Shown: positions 1 to 8,692, counted from the stretch's first letter. The stretch is DNA of 18,467 bases from Zoogloea sp035335645 (GCA_035335645.1 DAOQMM010000071.1:1-18467); one strand, 5' to 3'. Numbers and translations: made by a program. Notes: generated by a model from the sequence alone, not told the origin.

Positions 1-84
1 CTGGCCGGTCTGATCGACGCCGCGTTCCTGATCGGTGTCGGTATCGCCATGATGTTTGCGTTCGCCAACCCGTTCAAGATCTAA
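1..84 (+). CDS. atpE: ATP synthase Fo subunit c, C-terminal end (partial)
   Basis: Only the last 27 codons and the stop are inside the window; the start lies upstream. The readable peptide begins LAGLIDAAFLIGVG and ends FANPFKI. It corresponds to the second transmembrane helix of the c-ring subunit. The Asp in GLIDAAF is the proton-binding carboxylate, equivalent to Asp61 of E. coli subunit c. The protein forms the rotating c-ring in the inner membrane that couples proton flow to rotation. It is followed 34 bases later by atpF, as in the usual proteobacterial atpBEFHAGDC order. The identification is firm despite the truncation because helix, carboxylate and neighbour all agree. Confidence 0.93.
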   Translation: MAGLIDAAFLIGVGIAMMFAFANPFKI

Positions 85-118
85 GTTCGCGGTTCAACCT
101 GACTAAAGGAAGACTACC

Positions 119-592
119 GTGAATCTGAACGCAACCCTGGTAGCCCAGCTCGTTGTGTTCTTCATTCTGGCGTGGTTCACGATGAAATTCGTGTGGCCCC
201 CCATCGTGAAGGCACTCGACGAGCGCGCGAAGAAGATCGCCGACGGGCTGGCGGCTGCGGACAAGGCGAAGAGCGATCTCGCACATGCCGAGAAGAAGGT
301 CGTGGAAGAGCTGCGCAAGGCCCGCGAGTCCGCTACGGACGTGCGTGCCGCTGCCGAAAAGCAAGCCGCCTCCTTCCTCGACGAAGCGCGCGCCGAAGCT
401 GCCCGCATCATCGCCCAGGCCCGTGAGGCAGCCGAAGCCGAAGCCGGCGTCGCCGCCCAGCGTGCCAAGGAAGCCCTGCGCGATCAGGTCGCCCATCTTG
501 CCGTCGCCGGCGCCGAGAAGATCCTCCGCAAGGAGATCAACGCTCAGGCCCACGCCGAACTGCTGGCCAACCTGAAACAGGAACTTCAATAA
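119..592 (+). CDS. atpF: ATP synthase Fo subunit b (157 aa)
   Basis: Peripheral stalk subunit that ties the membrane Fo sector to the F1 head. The start is a GTG preceded by AAAGGAAG at 105-112, a well-placed ribosome binding site. Residues about 5-25 form a single N-terminal transmembrane helix (VAQLVVFFILAWF region). The remainder is a long charged, alanine-rich helix typical of the b-subunit coiled-coil dimer. Length (157 aa) matches the usual 156-160. It lies between atpE and atpH, with 3 bases before atpH. Nothing unusual apart from the GTG start, which could help set its expression relative to subunit c. Confidence 0.96.
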   Translation: MNLNATLVAQLVVFFILAWFTMKFVWPPIVKALDERAKKIADGLAAADKAKSDLAHAEKKVVEELRKARESATDVRAAAEKQAASFLDEARAEAARIIAQAREAAEAEAGVAAQRAKEALRDQVAHLAVAGAEKILRKEINAQAHAELLANLKQELQ

Positions 593-595
593 GCC

Positions 596-1132
596 ATGGC
601 CGAGAACGTCACCATCGCACGCCCCTATGCTGAAGCGGCTTTTCAGCTCGCTTCCGCGGGCAATGCGCTGGGGCCCTGGTCGGAAGCACTTGATCGGCTC
701 GCGGGTATCGCGGCCGATCCGCAAATGCGGGATTGCATCAGTGATCCCAAGCTGCAGCCTCAACAACTGGCTGGGCTGTTTCTCGACGTCGCCGGAAGCG
801 GACTGACTGCTGAACAGCAGAACTATGTCCGTGTCCTGGTCGATAACGAGCGTCTGCAGGTGCTTCCCGAGATCCGTGACCTGTTCGTTGCTCTCAAGAA
901 CGAACACGAAGGTGTCAAGGAGGCGAACATCGTCTCCGCTTTCCCGATGGACGAAGCCACGTTGAAGGCCCTTGTGGCCGACCTTGAAGCCCGCTTCAAG
1001 GCCCGTCTCAACGTGAGCGTCAGCGTTGACCCCGAACTGATCGGTGGGGTCAAGATCGCTGTCGGGGATGAAGTCATCGACGCCTCGGTCCGCGGCAAGC
1101 TCGCGAACATGGCCGCCGCGCTAAAGAACTAG
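596..1132 (+). CDS. atpH: ATP synthase F1 subunit delta (178 aa)
   Basis: Delta subunit (OSCP homologue) that caps the alpha3-beta3 head and connects it to the b-subunit stalk. The N-terminus, ENVTIARPYAEAAFQLA, is the standard AtpH signature. The C-terminal part includes a conserved-looking IGGVKIAVGDEVIDASVRG segment (about residues 148-166). Length of 178 aa is normal. The ATG at 596 comes 3 bases after the atpF stop, so translational coupling is likely. Its own stop codon TAG (1130-1132) overlaps the AGGAG ribosome binding site of atpA at 1131-1135, another sign of tight coupling inside the operon. Confidence 0.97.
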   Translation: MAENVTIARPYAEAAFQLASAGNALGPWSEALDRLAGIAADPQMRDCISDPKLQPQQLAGLFLDVAGSGLTAEQQNYVRVLVDNERLQVLPEIRDLFVALKNEHEGVKEANIVSAFPMDEATLKALVADLEARFKARLNVSVSVDPELIGGVKIAVGDEVIDASVRGKLANMAAALKN

Positions 1133-1143
1133 GAGCATAAGCT

Positions 1144-2682
<1,539 letters not shown>

Positions 2683-2703
2683 CGCGGGCATACGGAGAGC
2701 GAA

Positions 2704-3573
2704 ATGGCTAGCGGCAAAGAGATCCGTAACAAGATCAAGAGTGTCCAGAACACTAAAAAGATCACCAAGGCCATGGAGATGGTCGCTGCGTCCAAGATGC
2801 GTAAGGCTCAGGACCGCATGCGTGCTGCCCGTCCCTACGCCGAGAAGATCCGCCGTCTCGCCGCGAATCTGTCTGCTGCCAACATCACCGACTACAAGCA
2901 TCCGTTCCTGACCAAGAAGGACGATGCCAAGCGTGTGGGGCTGATCGTGGTCACGACCGACAAGGGTCTGTGCGGCGGCCTCAACACCAACACCTTGCGT
3001 GTGGCGCTGAGCGCACTCAAGTCTTGGGAAGGCAATGGTGTCACCGACATCCGTGTGACCTGCATCGGCAACAAGGGGCTGGGTTTCATGCAGCGCCTGG
3101 GAGCCAAGGTCATCTCGAATGTCACCCAGCTCGGGGACACCCCCCACCTGGAAAAGCTGATCGGGCCCGTCAAGGTCATGATCGATGCGTTCCAGAATGG
3201 TGAGCTGGACGAAGTGCACATCGCCTACTCCCGCTTCATCAACACGATGAAGCAGGAGCCCCAGCTTGAGCAGCTTCTCCCGCTGACCGGCGAGCGTCTC
3301 GGAACCCCGGAAGGGACCTGGGACTACCTCTACGAGCCGGATGCGCAGGTGGTGATCGACGAACTCCTGGTGCGCTACGTGGAAGCGCTGGTGTACCAGG
3401 GTGTCGCCGAGAACATGGCGTCCGAACAGAGTGCCCGGATGGTGGCGATGAAGGCGGCATCCGACAACGCAGGGAACGTGATCTCGGAACTGCAACTGGT
3501 CTACAACAAGACCCGTCAGGCCGCGATCACGAAGGAACTGTCCGAAATTGTCGGCGGCGCAGCCGCGGTGTAA
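2704..3573 (+). CDS. atpG: ATP synthase F1 subunit gamma (289 aa)
   Basis: Central rotor shaft of F1. The N-terminal helix, ASGKEIRNKIKSVQNTKKIT, and the following KAMEMVAASKMRKAQ are the diagnostic gamma-subunit start. The middle holds VVTTDKGLCGGLN, also typical. The C-terminal helix, with NAGNVISELQLVYNKTRQA and ITKELSEIVGGAAAV, inserts into the alpha-beta cavity. The length of 289 aa fits the family (E. coli 287). GGAGAG at 2694-2699 is the ribosome binding site. The gene lies 21 bases after atpA and 27 before atpD. Confidence 0.98.
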   Translation: MASGKEIRNKIKSVQNTKKITKAMEMVAASKMRKAQDRMRAARPYAEKIRRLAANLSAANITDYKHPFLTKKDDAKRVGLIVVTTDKGLCGGLNTNTLRVALSALKSWEGNGVTDIRVTCIGNKGLGFMQRLGAKVISNVTQLGDTPHLEKLIGPVKVMIDAFQNGELDEVHIAYSRFINTMKQEPQLEQLLPLTGERLGTPEGTWDYLYEPDAQVVIDELLVRYVEALVYQGVAENMASEQSARMVAMKAASDNAGNVISELQLVYNKTRQAAITKELSEIVGGAAAV

Positions 3574-3600
3574 CGGTTTAACAAGTTTGGGGAATCGACG

Positions 3601-4977
3601 ATGAGTCAAGGAACGATCGTTCAATGCATCGGCGCCGTGGTGGATGTGCAGTTTCCGCGCGACGCGATGCCCAAGGTTTACGACGCCCTGACCCTGGAAG
3701 GTGCTGAGCTGGTTCTCGAAGTTCAGCAACAGCTGGGGGATGGCGTTGTGCGTACCATTGCGCTGGGGTCTTCGGACGGCCTGCGTCGTGGCATGGTAGT
3801 TTCGAACACCGGCAAGGGTATTGCGGTGCCGGTCGGTCACGGCACGCTGGGCCGGATCATGGATGTGCTGGGTCGTCCGATCGACGAAGCCGGCCCGATC
3901 GAATGCGATGAGCGCCGCGTGATTCACCAGAAGGCGCCGAAGTTCGACGAGCTGTCCCCGTCTGTGGATCTGCTCGAAACCGGCATCAAGGTGATCGACC
4001 TGATCTGCCCGTTCGCAAAGGGCGGCAAGGTGGGCCTGTTCGGTGGCGCCGGCGTGGGCAAGACCGTGAACATGATGGAGCTCATCAACAACATCGCGAA
4101 GCAGCACAGCGGTTTGTCGGTGTTCGCCGGCGTGGGTGAGCGGACCCGTGAAGGGAACGACTTCTACCACGAAATGAAGGACTCCAACGTTCTCGACAAG
4201 GTTGCGATGGTGTTCGGTCAGATGAACGAACCCCCGGGCAACCGTCTGCGCGTGGCGCTGACCGGCCTGACCATGGCCGAGCGCTTCCGTGACGAAGGTC
4301 GGGACATCCTGTTCTTCGTGGATAACATCTACCGCTACACCCTGGCCGGTACCGAAGTGTCCGCGCTGCTGGGCCGGATGCCGTCCGCGGTGGGTTACCA
4401 GCCGACGCTGGCCGAAGAAATGGGCCGTCTGCAGGAGCGTATCACCTCCACCAAGGTGGGCTCGATCACCTCCATCCAGGCCGTGTATGTGCCCGCGGAT
4501 GACTTGACCGACCCGTCTCCCGCGACCACCTTCCTCCACTTGGACTCCACCGTCGTGCTGTCCCGTGACATTGCCGCTCTGGGTATCTACCCGGCCGTCG
4601 ATCCGCTGGACTCCACTTCCCGTCAGCTGGATCCGCTGGTCGTGGGCGAAGAGCACTACAACACCGCCCGTGGCGTGCAGCAGACCCTGCAACGCTACAA
4701 GGAACTGCGCGACATCATCGCGATTCTGGGGATGGACGAACTGGCGCCCGAAGACAAGCTCCTCGTGGCCCGTGCTCGTAAGATCCAGCGTTTCCTGTCC
4801 CAGCCGTTCTTCGTGGCGGAAGTGTTTACCGGTTCCCCCGGCAAGTACGTCCCCCTGAAGGAAACGATCAAGGGGTTCAAGACCATCCTGAGCGGTGAAG
4901 TGGATCACCTGCCCGAGCAGGCCTTCTACATGGTCGGTCCGATCGAAGAAGTCTTCGAAAAAGCGAAGACCCTCTAA
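3601..4977 (+). CDS. atpD: ATP synthase F1 subunit beta, catalytic (458 aa)
   Basis: Catalytic subunit that makes ATP at the alpha-beta interface. The Walker A motif GGAGVGKT is at residues 148-155, with K154 the phosphate-binding lysine. The GERTREGNDFYHEM segment carries the catalytic glutamate E180; both are offset by one from E. coli K155 and E181. The Walker B region reads ILFFVDNIYRYTLAG. The segment ALLGRMPSAVGYQPTLAEEM is the usual beta signature. Length 458 is normal. GGGGA at 3589-3593 is the ribosome binding site. A stem-loop follows the stop before atpC. Confidence 0.99.
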   Translation: MSQGTIVQCIGAVVDVQFPRDAMPKVYDALTLEGAELVLEVQQQLGDGVVRTIALGSSDGLRRGMVVSNTGKGIAVPVGHGTLGRIMDVLGRPIDEAGPIECDERRVIHQKAPKFDELSPSVDLLETGIKVIDLICPFAKGGKVGLFGGAGVGKTVNMMELINNIAKQHSGLSVFAGVGERTREGNDFYHEMKDSNVLDKVAMVFGQMNEPPGNRLRVALTGLTMAERFRDEGRDILFFVDNIYRYTLAGTEVSALLGRMPSAVGYQPTLAEEMGRLQERITSTKVGSITSIQAVYVPADDLTDPSPATTFLHLDSTVVLSRDIAALGIYPAVDPLDSTSRQLDPLVVGEEHYNTARGVQQTLQRYKELRDIIAILGMDELAPEDKLLVARARKIQRFLSQPFFVAEVFTGSPGKYVPLKETIKGFKTILSGEVDHLPEQAFYMVGPIEEVFEKAKTL

Positions 4978-4993
4978 TCATCGCGACCATCGC

Positions 4994-5021
4994 CCGGCGG
5001 TGCTCCCAGCGGGCCCGCCGG
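4994..5021 (+). promoter_or_regulatory. Intercistronic stem-loop between atpD and atpC
   Basis: CCGGCGG at 4994-5000 pairs perfectly with CCGCCGG at 5015-5021. The stem can extend inward by about four pairs (5002-5005 with 5011-5014, one of them G-U) around a single bulged T. It ends one base before the AGAGGAGG ribosome binding site of atpC at 5023-5030. There is no T-tract, so it is not an obvious terminator. It could stabilise the upstream mRNA or tune epsilon translation. The structure is seen directly; the role is inference. Confidence 0.45.
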
Positions 5022-5040
5022 ACAGAGGAGGATACAAGCT

Positions 5041-5466
5041 ATGGCAATGACCATTCACGTCGATATCGTCAGCGCGGAAGAGCAAATCTTTTCCGGTCTG
5101 GCGGAATTCGTGGTGCTGCCCGGCGAGGCCGGTGAGCTGGGCATCATGCCCGGCCACATGCCGCTGATGACCCGCATCAAGCCGGGCGCAGTGCGAGTGA
5201 AGGTCCAGAATCAGGCCGACGAAGAGCTGGTGTTCGTGGCCGGTGGCCTGCTTGAAGTCCAGCCCAACCTGGTGACGGTTCTCGCGGATACCGCGATCCG
5301 TGGCAAGGATCTGGACGAAGCCAAGGCCCTGGAAGCGAAGCGCCGTGCGGAAGAAGCCATGCAGAACCAGGACTCTGCCCTGGAATATGCCAAGGCCCAA
5401 TCCGAACTGGCATCTGCGCTGGCTCAGATCGCGGCAATCCAGAAGCTGCGCAAGCGTTCTCACTGA
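5041..5466 (+). CDS. atpC: ATP synthase F1 subunit epsilon (141 aa)
   Basis: Rotor-associated regulatory subunit that binds gamma and can inhibit ATP hydrolysis. The N-terminal beta-sandwich is recognisable from IHVDIVSAEEQIFSG and VLPGEAGELGIMPGHMPL (about residues 5-42). The C-terminal part from about residue 90 is the helical hairpin (DEAKALEAKRRAEEAMQNQ). Length of 141 aa is typical. AGAGGAGGA at 5023-5031 supports the ATG at 5041; a second in-frame ATG at 5047 is possible but is farther from it. Last gene of the operon, followed by an intrinsic terminator. Confidence 0.97.
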   Translation: MAMTIHVDIVSAEEQIFSGLAEFVVLPGEAGELGIMPGHMPLMTRIKPGAVRVKVQNQADEELVFVAGGLLEVQPNLVTVLADTAIRGKDLDEAKALEAKRRAEEAMQNQDSALEYAKAQSELASALAQIAAIQKLRKRSH

Positions 5467-5490
5467 ACGCTTGAGCGGTTTCGACAGAAG

Positions 5491-5520
5491 GGGCAGTCCG
5501 AAAGGGCTGCCCTTTTTGTT
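5491..5520 (+). terminator. Intrinsic terminator of the atp operon
   Basis: A 9-bp stem (5491-5499 with 5504-5512, one T-G pair) closes on a GAAA tetraloop (5500-5503) and is followed by TTTTTGTT from 5513. It begins 24 bases after the atpC stop. This is a textbook Rho-independent terminator for the plus strand. Confidence 0.92.
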
Positions 5521-5745
5521 TGTGTGCCGCCCAAGAAGTCTGACGACGCGCTGTTCCGCTGTTCTGGCCATTTGTCTGCATCAAGCGGGTGGATGCCCGA
5601 TCACCGGCGGCATCGACTTTCACTGCGCTGGCAGGTGGGAGCGCAGGTCAGCGGACTCGAACGGCCATGTAGTGCCCCTTGCATAATCCGCAAGTCGATC
5701 GCAGCGCACCTGCGCTGGGCGACGGGTGGTGACGCAACGGAGCGC
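5521..5745. other. Gap between convergent atpC and ubiJ; no gene seen
   Basis: About 225 bases without a convincing coding frame or RNA gene. It contains a 7-bp inverted repeat, CAGCGCA (5702-5708) and TGCGCTG (5711-5717), separated by only two bases. A weaker one is CTTGC (5678-5682) with GCAAG (5690-5694). Either could act at the 3' end of the minus-strand ubi transcript, but neither has a T-tract. Nothing else recognisable. Confidence 0.5.
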
Positions 5746-6324
5746 TCAGCGACGTGCAGCTTCGAGGCGGCTCAGGCGTTTGTCCAGACGGGCCAGATCG
5801 TCCCGCAGTGCGGCCATTTCGGTGGCAAAGGGATCGAACTGCGGGCGCGCGAGGATGAGGGGCCGTTCCTCGGTGAAGTATTCGACGAAATTCTCGGTGA
5901 GATTGCGCGCCGCATCCAGATGCCAGCGGGTGGCATCCCGCACACCATTGATCGCACGATGGGCTGCAATGTCGCCTACCCGTTTTGCCAGGGCTTCTTC
6001 GCCATCCCAGCGCAGATGACGCAGGACGAAGCCGAGCGCGTCGGCAAAGTCCGCATTGCCGGTAATGCGGATGTCGCCCATCAGCGCGTCCATGCCTCCC
6101 ACGGCCTTGGGCAGGGATGAAACCGGCAGTTCGAGGCGAACGTCGGGGGTGTCGGCGGTGGCGGAATCGCTGAAGAATCCGTCCCCTTCGACTGCTACGC
6201 ACAGTGACGCAGGCGCGACCTGAATGACGGCGGTGCGGCCGGCGAAGGGTTTGAGGCGATCCCTGGCCCAGGGGGCGTCCGTGAGCAGATGGTTGAGGGC
6301 GGCGATGACGGTGGATGTGAGCAT
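5746..6324 (-). CDS. ubiJ: Ubiquinone biosynthesis accessory factor UbiJ, SCP2-domain (192 aa)
   Basis: UbiJ is a lipid-binding accessory protein of the soluble Ubi complex, thought to present the ubiquinone precursor through its SCP2 (sterol carrier protein 2) domain. The start MLTSTVIAALNHLLTDAP is preceded by GGAG six bases upstream, which favours the ATG at 6322-6324 over longer frames. Residues about 15-110 look like the SCP2 fold (DVRLELPVSSLPKAVGG, GDIRITGNADFADALGF). The C-terminus is a charged helix (FATEMAALRDDLARLDKRLSRLE), as in the UbiJ/YigP family. Being downstream of ubiE supports the call. In E. coli the order is ubiE-ubiJ-ubiB, but here ubiB does not follow. Confidence 0.85.
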   Translation of the reverse strand: MLTSTVIAALNHLLTDAPWARDRLKPFAGRTAVIQVAPASLCVAVEGDGFFSDSATADTPDVRLELPVSSLPKAVGGMDALMGDIRITGNADFADALGFVLRHLRWDGEEALAKRVGDIAAHRAINGVRDATRWHLDAARNLTENFVEYFTEERPLILARPQFDPFATEMAALRDDLARLDKRLSRLEAARR

Positions 6325-6341
6325 CGGCAACTCCAGGCAAG

Positions 6342-6364
6342 AAAAACGGGGGCCGCAGCCCCCG
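6342..6364 (-). terminator. Terminator-like hairpin between the Tim44-like gene and ubiJ
   Basis: Read on the minus strand, CGGGGGC (6364-6358) and GCCCCCG (6353-6347) form a perfect 7-bp GC stem with a four-base TGCG loop. Five Ts follow directly (6346-6342). By structure this is an intrinsic terminator. It lies inside the cluster, 17 bases ahead of the ubiJ start, so readthrough, attenuation or an internal promoter would be needed for ubiJ. A TACAAT -10-like hexamer lies just upstream (6372-6367, minus strand). Confidence 0.72.
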
Positions 6365-6388
6365 CCATTGTACCGGTCGTCGTGGCGT

Positions 6389-7276
6389 TCAGTGGCGCTG
6401 CTGGATACCGGCCACCATCCAGCCGCGGGAACCGTCCACGGGTTTGACGAGATGCCAGACTTCGTCGAATGCCGTCGGCGCAGCGTCGTCTTCCTCGCGC
6501 AGCATGCCGTAGAAGCGGGTGCTGACGACGTGGCGCGAACCTTCGGTGGCCACGTCCAGCACCGCGGCGTTGAGATTGACGATGTCGGTGCGCTGCGGCT
6601 TGCCATGGCGTTCGTCGTACTGCAGGCGGATCTCGGCAAACATCTCGGGCGACGTGAACTCGCGGAGGTCGTCCAGATTGCCGGCATCGTTGGCGGCCTG
6701 CAGGCGGATGAAGTTGAGCTTGGCCTCACGCACGAAGGCATCGGCATCGAAGCCAGAGGGAAGCGCCTCGGTGTCGGCCACGGGGGCGCCGGACGTCGGC
6801 AGGGCAATGGGTGCCGAGGCTGCGTGACGGGTTTCTGGTGCAGGGGTGGAAGGCATACCCGCATACTGGGGCGTGGGCTGGGATGCGCCACGGCGGAAAA
6901 GTAGCCTGAACAGCATCATGACGGCCATCACGCCCAGGAGGATCAGCATGAAGGACGCTGCCTGTTCGCCCAATCCGAAATGGGACAACAGTGCGGCCAG
7001 GCCGATCCCCGCGGCAAGACCGGCCAGCGGTCCCAGCCAGGAACGTTTCTGGGGCATTTGCGGTGCCGGAGCGCCGGCCTGCGGGGCACTCTGTGCAGGC
7101 GCTGCAGCCGTCCGCGGAGGCACCTGGGGTGCAGGCGCGGCTTCGCGACGAACAATGGTGTCATTACGCTGCATGCCGAAGGATTTTCCGCCACCCAGGC
7201 GGGCGGCTTCGGCGTCGGGGACGACCGTGGTCAGGGTCGCCACGGCCATCAGGGCGGCAACGGCCAGCTTTTTCAT
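6389..7276 (-). CDS. Tim44-like domain membrane protein (295 aa)
   Basis: Bacterial Tim44-like protein of unsettled function, often found near quinone genes. Residues 1-24 form a signal peptide with a probable AEA/A cleavage site. A short RLGGGKSFGMQRN motif follows, then a proline/alanine-rich linker (about 45-77). Two hydrophobic segments are at about 80-99 and 106-127, ending in FRLLFRRG. The C-terminal Tim44-like domain covers about 173-295 (FVREAKLNFIRLQAANDAGN, FDEVWHLVKPVDGSRGWMVAGIQQ). GGAGAGAA precedes the ATG. It sits 27 bases after ubiE and is probably cotranscribed. The mitochondrial relative acts in protein import, which should not be assumed here. Confidence 0.85.
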   Translation of the reverse strand: MKKLAVAALMAVATLTTVVPDAEAARLGGGKSFGMQRNDTIVRREAAPAPQVPPRTAAAPAQSAPQAGAPAPQMPQKRSWLGPLAGLAAGIGLAALLSHFGLGEQAASFMLILLGVMAVMMLFRLLFRRGASQPTPQYAGMPSTPAPETRHAASAPIALPTSGAPVADTEALPSGFDADAFVREAKLNFIRLQAANDAGNLDDLREFTSPEMFAEIRLQYDERHGKPQRTDIVNLNAAVLDVATEGSRHVVSTRFYGMLREEDDAAPTAFDEVWHLVKPVDGSRGWMVAGIQQRH

Positions 7277-7303
7277 GGGCAGTTCTCTCCGGGGGTGAAG
7301 GAC

Positions 7304-8041
7304 TTACAGCTTGTAGCCGCGGTGCAGGGCAACCACACCGGCGGTCATGTTGAAGTATTCGACCCGGCCGAGCCCGGCTTGTTCCATCAGATCCTTGAGG
7401 GACTCCTGGTCCGGATGCATGCGGATGCTTTCCGCCAGGTAGCGGTAGCTTTCGCCGTCCTTGGCGACTTTCTCGCCCATCAGGGGCAGCAGCTTGAAGG
7501 AATAGAAATCGTAGGCCGGCGCCAGGGGCTTCCACACCTTGGAGAACTCCAGCACCAGCAGGCGCCCACCCGGCCTGAGGACGCGCCGCATCTCGGCGAT
7601 GGCCTGGTCCTTGTGGGTCATGTTGCGCAGGCCAAAGGCCACGGTGACGCAGTCGAAGTAATCGTCCGGGAAAGGCAGCTTCTCTGCGTCGCACTGGGCG
7701 ACGGGCAGCAGGAAGCCGTTATCCACGACCCGGTCGCGGCCGCGGCTGAGCATGGCGTGGTTGATGTCGGTGAGCCACACCTGGCCGGTCGGTCCGACCT
7801 TTTTGGCGAAGGCGAGGGACAGGTCTGCGGTTCCGCCGGCCACATCGAGCACCCGGTCACCGGCGCGCAGACCGGCGATCTGCACGGTGAAGGCCTTCCA
7901 CAGGCGGTGCAGGCCGAAGGACATCAGGTCGTTCATCACATCGTAGCTGCTGGCGACCGACGAGAACACGCCGGCGACCTTCTTGGCCTTTTCGGCTTCG
8001 GCCACTTTCTGGAAGCCGAAATGGGTGGTTTTATCGTTCAT
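7304..8041 (-). CDS. ubiE: Demethylmenaquinone / 2-methoxy-6-polyprenyl-benzoquinol C-methyltransferase (245 aa)
   Basis: SAM-dependent C-methyltransferase used in ubiquinone synthesis and, where present, menaquinone synthesis. The N-terminus THFGFQKVAEAEKAKKVAGVF and the SSYDVMNDLMSFGLHRLWK segment are diagnostic for UbiE/MenG. SAM motif I, VLDVAGGT, is at residues 64-71. NMTHKDQAIAEMRRVLRPGG and AGLGRVEYFNMTAGVVALHRG complete the signature. The ATG at 8039-8041 gives the family-typical N-terminus, but no strong Shine-Dalgarno sequence is visible; a GC hairpin precedes it. Downstream are the Tim44-like gene and ubiJ. Confidence 0.96.
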   Translation of the reverse strand: MNDKTTHFGFQKVAEAEKAKKVAGVFSSVASSYDVMNDLMSFGLHRLWKAFTVQIAGLRAGDRVLDVAGGTADLSLAFAKKVGPTGQVWLTDINHAMLSRGRDRVVDNGFLLPVAQCDAEKLPFPDDYFDCVTVAFGLRNMTHKDQAIAEMRRVLRPGGRLLVLEFSKVWKPLAPAYDFYSFKLLPLMGEKVAKDGESYRYLAESIRMHPDQESLKDLMEQAGLGRVEYFNMTAGVVALHRGYKL

Positions 8042-8061
8042 GGTTCGGACAGGATAAATCG

Positions 8062-8078
8062 GCCCGGAAGCGCCGGGC
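8062..8078 (-). promoter_or_regulatory. Small GC hairpin in the ubiE leader
   Basis: GCCCGG (8062-8067) and CCGGGC (8073-8078) form a perfect 6-bp stem with a five-base loop, about 20 bases upstream of the ubiE start on the minus strand. No T-tract follows. Since ubiE shows no clear ribosome binding site, the hairpin may affect translation, but this is inference and short GC palindromes are common in such DNA. Confidence 0.3.
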
Positions 8079-8102
8079 GCGCCGGGGCAGATGCCGCCGG
8101 GA

Positions 8103-8528
8103 TCAGTGCTTGTGGCCGCAGCCGCCGGCCTTGGGCGCGGCAGGCGGGAGCTCGGCCGGATCGCGGCTGCCCCCCTCCACCGCGAGGCGGGTGAGGTAGG
8201 TCTGCCACAGTTCGTCGCGACGTTCGCCGATCTCGTAAAGGTAGTCCCATGAATACAGCCCGCTGTCATGACCGTCCGAAAAGATCGGACGGATGGCGTA
8301 ATTGCCTACGGGTTCCACATTCACGATCTCCACGTCGCGCTTGCCCAGTTGCAGCACTTCCTCGCCCGGACCGTGGCCGCGAACCTCGGCGGAGGGCGAA
8401 TGGACACGCAGGAATTCGTAGCTCAATTCGAATCGTTGCCCGTCGTCGAAAGTGATTTCCAGGATTCGGGAACGCTGGTGGAGCTTGATCTCGGTGGGCA
8501 GCGGATCGCCCTTCTGGAGGCCGGCCAT
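8103..8528 (-). CDS. DUF971 / GBBH-like N-terminal domain protein (141 aa)
   Basis: Small soluble protein of the family related to the N-terminal domain of gamma-butyrobetaine hydroxylase (PF06155, DUF971). In the hydroxylase this domain binds zinc; the role of the stand-alone form is not established. Visible family features are PTEIKLHQRSRILEITFDDG, FELSYEFLRVHSPSAEVRG, and the conserved FSDGHDSGLYSWDYLYEIG. The protein ends in a Cys/His-rich tail, GGCGHKH, which could bind metal. AGGAAG upstream supports the ATG at 8526-8528. It is 61 bases upstream of ubiE on the same strand and probably heads the operon; a TATCAT -10-like hexamer lies at 8567-8562. Confidence 0.88.
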   Translation of the reverse strand: MAGLQKGDPLPTEIKLHQRSRILEITFDDGQRFELSYEFLRVHSPSAEVRGHGPGEEVLQLGKRDVEIVNVEPVGNYAIRPIFSDGHDSGLYSWDYLYEIGERRDELWQTYLTRLAVEGGSRDPAELPPAAPKAGGCGHKH

Positions 8529-8614
8529 GGGAAGCTTCCTGTGCAATGACGTACTGTGCGCATGATACCGGAACGGCCCGGACCGCCGCGTGTCGGCACG
8601 GGGTGGTCGTTGCG

Positions 8615-8663
8615 TTTCAGCAGCGTGACCTGTCACGAAAAGTTCAAGATGCTGAAATACACT
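8615..8663 (+). promoter_or_regulatory. Putative phoB promoter/operator with nested inverted repeats
   Basis: Outer arms TTTCAGCA (8615-8622) and TGCTGAAA (8650-8657) are perfect inverted repeats. Between them lies a second dyad, GTGAC-CT-GTCAC (8625-8636). CTGTCAC (8630-8636) and AGTTCAA (8641-8647) are spaced 11 bases apart like PhoB half-sites, although the second matches poorly. A weak -10 (TACACT, 8658-8663) lies 10 bases downstream, the spacing expected for a Pho promoter, which would suggest autoregulation. The dyads are certain; the regulatory reading is inference. Confidence 0.45.
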
Positions 8664-8692
8664 CTGGACAACGCAATTCCCGGGAGGCTCCC

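Noticed and set aside
5640..5680. A GACTCGAAC stretch resembling a reversed tRNA T-loop
   Set aside because: The flanking bases do not form a T-stem, acceptor stem or anticodon arm on either strand.
5702..5717. A 7-bp inverted repeat as a terminator for ubiJ
   Set aside because: The two-base spacer leaves no proper loop and no T-tract follows on either strand.
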